From Polynucleobacter sp. Latsch14-2 (lineage in GTDB: Bacteria; Pseudomonadota; Gammaproteobacteria; Burkholderiales; Burkholderiaceae), in assembly GCF_018881925.1 (NCBI RefSeq), contig NZ_JACVPL010000005.1:89405-153404 (forward strand): a stretch of 64,000 nt of DNA, written 5' to 3'. Below are positions 60,482 to 64,000 of the stretch, piece by piece. A program made the translations under genes and the position numbers. A model generated the notes under the pieces. It saw nothing but the letters and a program-made list of their open reading frames with translations. It was not told the origin of the DNA and searched no databases. Within the stretch, counting starts at the first letter, position 1, and every line of letters begins with the position of its first letter.

Positions 60482-61913
60482 GCGCTCCAACCTTCATATT
60501 AATCACGTGAATTGCATCCCCTAACTCTTCTCGCGCCTCATCTTTAGATTTCTGAAAGAAATCGTTTATTTTTGCCATAACCATAGCTCTCGAGCCATCA
60601 ATTGCCACAATCTGCTCCTGCAAAATTGGCCCATAAGACGTCTGTAAGCCATTAGCACGCGCTGTTAACTCCTCAATTTTCTGATTTGTTTCCTGTATTT
60701 CATATTCATTAATTTCTAATTCAGCATTTGGCTCCTCGTGAAAGTATCCTGGAACTCCAACAGGAGTGACTGCTCTTACAGAATTTCTATATGCAACTAT
60801 CAGCTGCTTAAAATCTGATTGGATCTCACACTTCTTAGCATTCAGAATCACGCAGGACTGCTTAAATTCACTTGCAATTCTTCCCATTGTTGCAATAACC
60901 TTTTGAATCTCTCGCTTTGCTTTATCTCTCTTGTCTCTTTCTTCCTTTGCAGATTTTTGAGCCAATAGAACACACTCTTTTTCAATGGCCTCTTTATCAC
61001 GCTGAGCAGATTTAACCAACTTATCCGGCTGTGTATAGCCAGGAATTTCATCTAATGATGTATACCCCTTCCAAATGGATATGCCAGCGGAAATCAAACC
61101 CACAAAAAACAATAGAAATCCGTTTTGATCTTTAAATGGAATATCCAGCGTAAATATTTTTACACCATCAGATAAAGCTCGCATCCATAGCTCACCATCC
61201 ATAATTGGTAAATTTTGTGATTTTGCCAACTCGGTAAGTGAGCGTGCGGTTGCTGTTGTGGAGTTAATCCAAACCAGCAATAGAACCCCTATAAATATAG
61301 CCAGCCACCCGAAGATCTTTTGAGCTTGATCATTTGAATTCTTAAATCTAAATGCCAGTCCCGCTATTACACCGATACTGACATTTATAAATGAAAAAGC
61401 TAACGCAATTATTGCACCCTGTGCTAAGCCAGTATTAGCACTAAAGAAATATGCGTTCGCCACTGATTCAATGGCTAATATCAGAAATATCCATGAAAAA
61501 TGGGAATGAAAGTCCCCTGGATAGTGAGCCTCTCTATGAATGTTGTTAACAATTTTGAATGTTTTTAAAGAGGCTTCTTTTAATAAAAAATCTTTTATTA
61601 CGGCCTTATGCTTATTTGAACTCTCATCAAGCCTGGAACTCACCATCTCTTCTAAATTTTCTACGCCGTTCATCATTGATATTTCAGACTCAAGTTCATC
61701 AAGCTCACTTGAGGCGTTATGAATTTTTTTATCAATCTCAGCTTTAGCTTTGTAAAATTTTTCTTTTTCTACGTTAAAAAGCTTTTGTGCTGCTACGACA
61801 TACCCAACCTCATTAGCATCAGGGCTTTCAGCATGAGGTGGTGGGTTGCCAGTTTGACCGCCCTTAAGCCCTTCTTTTTTAGCCTTATCAAGGTATTGAA
61901 TCAAATTAGACAT
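60474..61913 (-). CDS. multi-pass membrane protein with flanking coiled coils
   Basis: A 479-residue protein, first in the operon. A polar N-terminus is followed by a coiled coil (about 45-120). Four membrane helices lie at about 137-156, 163-188, 201-221 and 262-284. A second long coiled coil (about 300-350 and 405-465) follows. I recognise no named family. An acidic-basic helical architecture on both sides of a membrane core suggests a scaffold or sensor that couples cytoplasmic events to the membrane. It is divergent from a lipoprotein gene and heads the stator-like operon. Confidence 0.65.
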   Translation of the reverse strand: MSNLIQYLDKAKKEGLKGGQTGNPPPHAESPDANEVGYVVAAQKLFNVEKEKFYKAKAEIDKKIHNASSELDELESEISMMNGVENLEEMVSSRLDESSNKHKAVIKDFLLKEASLKTFKIVNNIHREAHYPGDFHSHFSWIFLILAIESVANAYFFSANTGLAQGAIIALAFSFINVSIGVIAGLAFRFKNSNDQAQKIFGWLAIFIGVLLLVWINSTTATARSLTELAKSQNLPIMDGELWMRALSDGVKIFTLDIPFKDQNGFLLFFVGLISAGISIWKGYTSLDEIPGYTQPDKLVKSAQRDKEAIEKECVLLAQKSAKEERDKRDKAKREIQKVIATMGRIASEFKQSCVILNAKKCEIQSDFKQLIVAYRNSVRAVTPVGVPGYFHEEPNAELEINEYEIQETNQKIEELTARANGLQTSYGPILQEQIVAIDGSRAMVMAKINDFFQKSKDEAREELGDAIHVINMKVGAHE

Positions 61914-61938
61914 TTAATGGCCCTATTAGTATAAACCC

Positions 61939-61952
61939 TATGTTTTTACATA
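61939..61952. promoter_or_regulatory. small palindrome in the divergent promoter region
   Basis: TATGT-TTTT-ACATA, 25 bp before the ATG at 61913, in the 153-bp gap between the membrane operon and the lipoprotein genes. A second pair, CTTAG (62012-62016) and CTAAG (62027-62031), lies near the other start. Either may be an operator for a regulator not encoded nearby. Confidence 0.25.
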
Positions 61953-62066
61953 AGGCAATTAATTGATTTGATGCAAGACGGTTATAAATCTTAATTCCAT
62001 AATATTACTGTCTTAGACTAGTCAAACTAAGCAAATTACCCCACATAACAGCCAGAATAACGATTG

Positions 62067-62582
62067 ATGCATAAATTTCCAATCAAAACCCTAGTTTCCC
62101 TCGCATTTTTGCTAATCCTCTCTGCCTGCAGCGACCAAAACTTAACCGTTTATCTATATAGCCCAAACCTGACATGCTTCAAGACAGTATCTTTAAGACC
62201 AAAAATTGAACAATGTCGCGAATTTAGAGTCACAGACAAGCTAACACTTCAAGTAAACCCCGAGCGCCAAGAGGTGACATACAGCCTTAAGGGGTTGAGA
62301 TTGAGTAACGACAATTCAGTATTTGGCACTCTTGAAAATTGCAAAGTAGTCGATTCAAAAAATTTTTCCTGTGACGGCTTGACGGAGGTTGATGGCATAT
62401 TTACTAAGCAAACTTTTTTCGGAGAGAAAATTGTTTCCTCACCTACCTGGCTATATGCGATTAGTAATTATGGGGAAATTGATATTACTAAGAAGCAGCT
62501 CTCCATAGCAAATGAATATGAACATTTAATTGAGGCTGGATTTGTTATCGCTATTATTCTTTTAATGGTATCTAGCTCATGA
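62067..62582 (+). CDS. lipoprotein with C-terminal membrane segment
   Basis: A 171-residue protein from the ATG at 62067 (a TTG directly before it is in frame). The signal peptide ends in the lipobox LSAC near residue 21, so it should be lipidated. The body is a beta-rich domain with cysteines at about 38, 51, 94 and 104. The last 20 residues are hydrophobic (AGFVIAIILLMVSSS), which is unusual for a lipoprotein and would give two membrane anchors. No family is recognised. It is co-translated with the next gene (ATGA overlap). Confidence 0.65.
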   Translation: MHKFPIKTLVSLAFLLILSACSDQNLTVYLYSPNLTCFKTVSLRPKIEQCREFRVTDKLTLQVNPERQEVTYSLKGLRLSNDNSVFGTLENCKVVDSKNFSCDGLTEVDGIFTKQTFFGEKIVSSPTWLYAISNYGEIDITKKQLSIANEYEHLIEAGFVIAIILLMVSSS

Positions 62583-63043
62583 AACGACTTTTTATATTTA
62601 CGCTCTTTTTGCTAGCCTTAAGCGGTTGCAACAACAAAAACTATCCTCGCGTAGAGATTCTTACTGGAAACTCGGGCATCCTCAAAAGAGATGATGATGG
62701 AAAGCTTGCCCTTACTACGGCAAAAAATATTCCTTATAAAGTTGGTACTACCTATTATTGGCGGATAGCATACAGGTCAAACCTTCCCGTCATTTCCTAT
62801 ATTCAAGATGTACAGCTAGCCGGCAAAGGAAGTTGGAAATTCAAGGATACGGATAAATATGAGATATCTGATGGTGGGGCAAACGTAAAGATTTACAAAG
62901 ATGATAAAAAAAATGATGGGTTTCTTTTTGGTTCATGGACCATTTCTGATGATGACCCTGCTGGCAAAGTAACTATAGCCGTCACTATTGAAAAAGATGC
63001 AAAGAAGATCTTTGAATACGAATTAATAAAAGATGAAAAATAG
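62579..63043 (+). CDS. small lipoprotein
   Basis: A 154-residue protein with signal peptide and lipobox ALSGC near residue 17. The remainder is a soluble beta-rich domain with many lysines and aspartates and no known motif. It overlaps both neighbours, by four bases at the start and eleven at the end, so the trio is one operon. Confidence 0.65.
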   Translation: MKRLFIFTLFLLALSGCNNKNYPRVEILTGNSGILKRDDDGKLALTTAKNIPYKVGTTYYWRIAYRSNLPVISYIQDVQLAGKGSWKFKDTDKYEISDGGANVKIYKDDKKNDGFLFGSWTISDDDPAGKVTIAVTIEKDAKKIFEYELIKDEK

Positions 63044-63218
63044 ATTACTTCGAGTAGTTTGGGGAATATCGCTAGCCTGGCTAGTGCTTTGTGGTTTTGG
63101 GGCCCTCAGCGGCGGACCTCTATATTTCCTTTGGATCTTTTTTTCGATTCCAGGCTGGATTGGCTTTCTTGTTTGCTACATTGTAGGCGGCTCTTTTAAA
63201 TTTCCGCCTAATGCTTGA
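63033..63218 (+). CDS. small two-helix membrane protein
   Basis: A 61-residue, very hydrophobic protein with two predicted helices (about 8-26 and 30-52) joined by a glycine-rich turn. It overlaps the lipoprotein gene by 11 bases. There is no recognised family. It resembles the small partners that often accompany membrane toxins or immunity proteins, but nothing specific supports that. Confidence 0.55.
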   Translation: MKNRLLRVVWGISLAWLVLCGFGALSGGPLYFLWIFFSIPGWIGFLVCYIVGGSFKFPPNA

Positions 63219-63274
63219 TTGCGGCCTAATACTAAATAAAGTAAAAGAAAACAATAATCAGAGAGAAATAATCA

Positions 63275-63364
63275 ATGTATCCAACTGAATCTCCAACTAT
63301 ATCGAAGAGACCACCCAACCTCACCTGGTGCCAATTTTCAAATATTCCAAAGGTAAGTATTTGA
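63275..63364 (+). CDS. possible 29-residue peptide or gene fragment
   Basis: ATG at 63275 with GAGAGAA ten bases before it, running to TGA at 63364; the product begins MYPTESPTISKRPPNL. It could be a real small protein or the 5' remnant of a longer gene cut off at the island edge. Apart from this, the 63219-63481 interval shows no gene. Confidence 0.3.
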   Translation: MYPTESPTISKRPPNLTWCQFSNIPKVSI

Positions 63365-63481
63365 GTGCCTCCCTACAGGCAGAAAACAGTCATTAGGCTG
63401 GTGGGGGCAACGTATCTCAACCCTACCCGTTTATGTAGTGAATTTTAGTGTTAAATTGAGTCCGTCGACGTTAAAACAGCT

Positions 63482-63526
63482 CTTTTAATCCGTTGGTCGC
63501 GAGTTCGAATCTCGCCCGACCCACCA
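63482..63526 (+). repeat. att direct repeat, distal copy (tRNA-Lys 3' fragment)
   Basis: An exact copy of 43820-43864. It lacks the 5' half of the tRNA and cannot fold as one. It marks the far end of the island. Confidence 0.95.
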
Positions 63527-63542
63527 GTTAGACAAAGGTACG

Positions 63543-63586
63543 TACCGGACACATGCTTTACGTCCGGTACCGACCACATGGTTTAC
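63543..63586. repeat. tandem imperfect repeats at an IS end
   Basis: Two 20-bp units with a 24-bp step, at 63543 and 63567, agree at most positions (TACCG, then ACATG, then TTTAC). The first unit also belongs to a 9-bp inverted repeat, GTACCGGAC/GTCCGGTAC (63542-63570). Such subterminal repeats are common transposase-binding sites, and the transposase gene ends 12 bp away. Confidence 0.5.
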
Positions 63587-63597
63587 ACCTTTACCAA

Positions 63598-64000
63598 TCA
63601 CATCCCCAATACTTTGGGACCAAATGGGTTTTCTAAGGCTTGTACCCGAGAAGACTCCATATCAAAGTAAGCCATATCGTAATCCATAAAGCTCACTAAC
63701 CACACGTCGTCTTCGACCTGCCGTAAGCCTACGTCATGACCAGCGAACACCGTACTAAAGTGAATCTTCTTACCATCTAAACAGATGCGTCCGCAGTTAG
63801 TCACGGTCACTGTCTTATCGTGGAAGGGATAACTCACATCGGGTAGCCCTTCATATTTTCGGGTCGAGGGGGTATAGAGCTGTGCCGGTTTTTTCATCTC
63901 CAGGGCTTGATGGGGCCGCTCATAGTTGTACTCATGGATAAAGTCTTCAAACTTATCTTGCTGTTGCAAAAGTGTTTTGGCAGGGGGTTTAGTCGTCGCT
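63598..64000 (-). CDS. IS481/IS3-like transposase, C-terminal part (cut by window edge)
   Basis: The reading frame stays open to the window edge, so at least 133 C-terminal residues are visible and the start lies outside. The segment HEYNYERPHQALEMKKPAQ followed by YTPSTR is the end of an rve integrase core as in IS481-type transposases. The remaining 90 residues form a small beta-barrel-like tail. It lies about 70 bp beyond the distal att site, so it is outside the tRNA-Lys island or in a neighbouring insertion. Confidence 0.8.
   Translation of the reverse strand, partial: ATTKPPAKTLLQQQDKFEDFIHEYNYERPHQALEMKKPAQLYTPSTRKYEGLPDVSYPFHDKTVTVTNCGRICLDGKKIHFSTVFAGHDVGLRQVEDDVWLVSFMDYDMAYFDMESSRVQALENPFGPKVLGM

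Larger units (their letters stand above)
43865..63526. mobile_element. integrative element (genomic island) in tRNA-Lys
   Basis: It is bounded by exact 45-bp att repeats, giving a unit of 19,662 bp. The integrase is the first gene inside the tRNA junction. The left part (43.9-49.1 kb) carries integration and replication genes. The right part (49.1-63.2 kb) carries nucleases, zinc-ribbon proteins, a J-domain protein, a membrane operon and small lipoproteins, with two insertion-sequence traces. No conjugation, capsid or tail genes are seen, so it is neither a complete conjugative element nor a prophage. A P27-like small terminase hints at a phage or phage-satellite past. Confidence 0.93.

Noticed and set aside
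58010..61913. Classifying the membrane operon as Zorya
   Set aside because: Only the stator-type pair is comparable; ZorC, ZorD and ZorE homologues are absent and the other two proteins do not fit.
43865..63526. Calling the island a prophage or a conjugative element
   Set aside because: No capsid, portal, tail, lysis, relaxase or mating-pore genes are seen.
63482..63526. A second functional tRNA-Lys
   Set aside because: Only the 3' 45 bases are present; the acceptor 5' strand, D arm and half of the anticodon stem are missing.
1..64000. CRISPR arrays, rRNA genes, retron-like or diversity-generating repeats
   Set aside because: No regularly spaced repeats, rRNA segments or reverse-transcriptase motifs were seen on reading both strands.

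Overview
The window looks like part of the chromosome of a small-genome, moderately A+T-rich freshwater betaproteobacterium of the Burkholderiales. Polynucleobacter or a close relative is my best guess. That rests on the gene families and gene order (zapA followed by 6S RNA, lptF/lptG, yebC-purD-hemF-nadD-rsfS-rlmH-maf-rng, queG/tsaE/amiC), not on a database search.

Positions 1 to about 43.86 kb are ordinary core and metabolic chromosome. They hold a BtuB-type TonB receptor, ZapA with 6S RNA, and a malonate module on the minus strand (malonyl-CoA decarboxylase, a three-part TRAP transporter, malonyl-CoA synthetase). Then come lgt-holC-pepA, the divergent lptF-lptG pair, a CysB-type regulator, tRNA-Leu(CAA) and a long plus-strand housekeeping run from yebC to rng. 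An envelope block follows (msbA, a two-domain glycosyltransferase, a heptosyltransferase-like protein), then dnaE, gluQ and a rhlE-type helicase. A 2-oxo/2-hydroxy-acid locus follows (GlcG-like protein, aminotransferase, GntR/FCD regulator, FAD/Fe-S dehydrogenase) with two operator-like palindromes between its divergent arms. Last are azlCD, queG, tsaE, amiC and tRNA-Lys(TTT).

From tRNA-Lys onward the window is an integrated element. The last 45 bp of the tRNA gene (43820-43864) are repeated exactly at 63482-63526, bounding about 19.7 kb. A tyrosine integrase lies just inside the tRNA-side junction. The left third is a mobility and replication module: integrase, a small protein that could be a directionality factor, a proofreading family-A DNA polymerase, a winged-helix-like protein and a P27-like small terminase. 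The remainder is accessory cargo, visibly richer in A+T. It contains an SRA-HNH (McrA-like) nuclease, a transglutaminase-like protein with two zinc-ribbon partners, a membrane-anchored J-domain protein and an Mrr-type nuclease. A tight minus-strand operon follows, which I read as an uncharacterised membrane machine: a coiled-coil multi-pass protein, a single-pass vWA-like protein, a MotA/TolQ-like four-helix protein with a long coiled-coil tail, and an ExbD/MotB-like single-pass protein. Two further genes probably belonged to that operon but are now separated from it by an IS1595-type insertion. A divergent set of two lipoproteins and a small membrane protein follows.

The cargo reads as a defence-type island. 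The four-gene stator-like operon is the best candidate for an undescribed system. It resembles Zorya only in general architecture, since no ZorC- or ZorD-like gene is present. Just beyond the distal att copy the window ends inside an IS481/IS3-like transposase.
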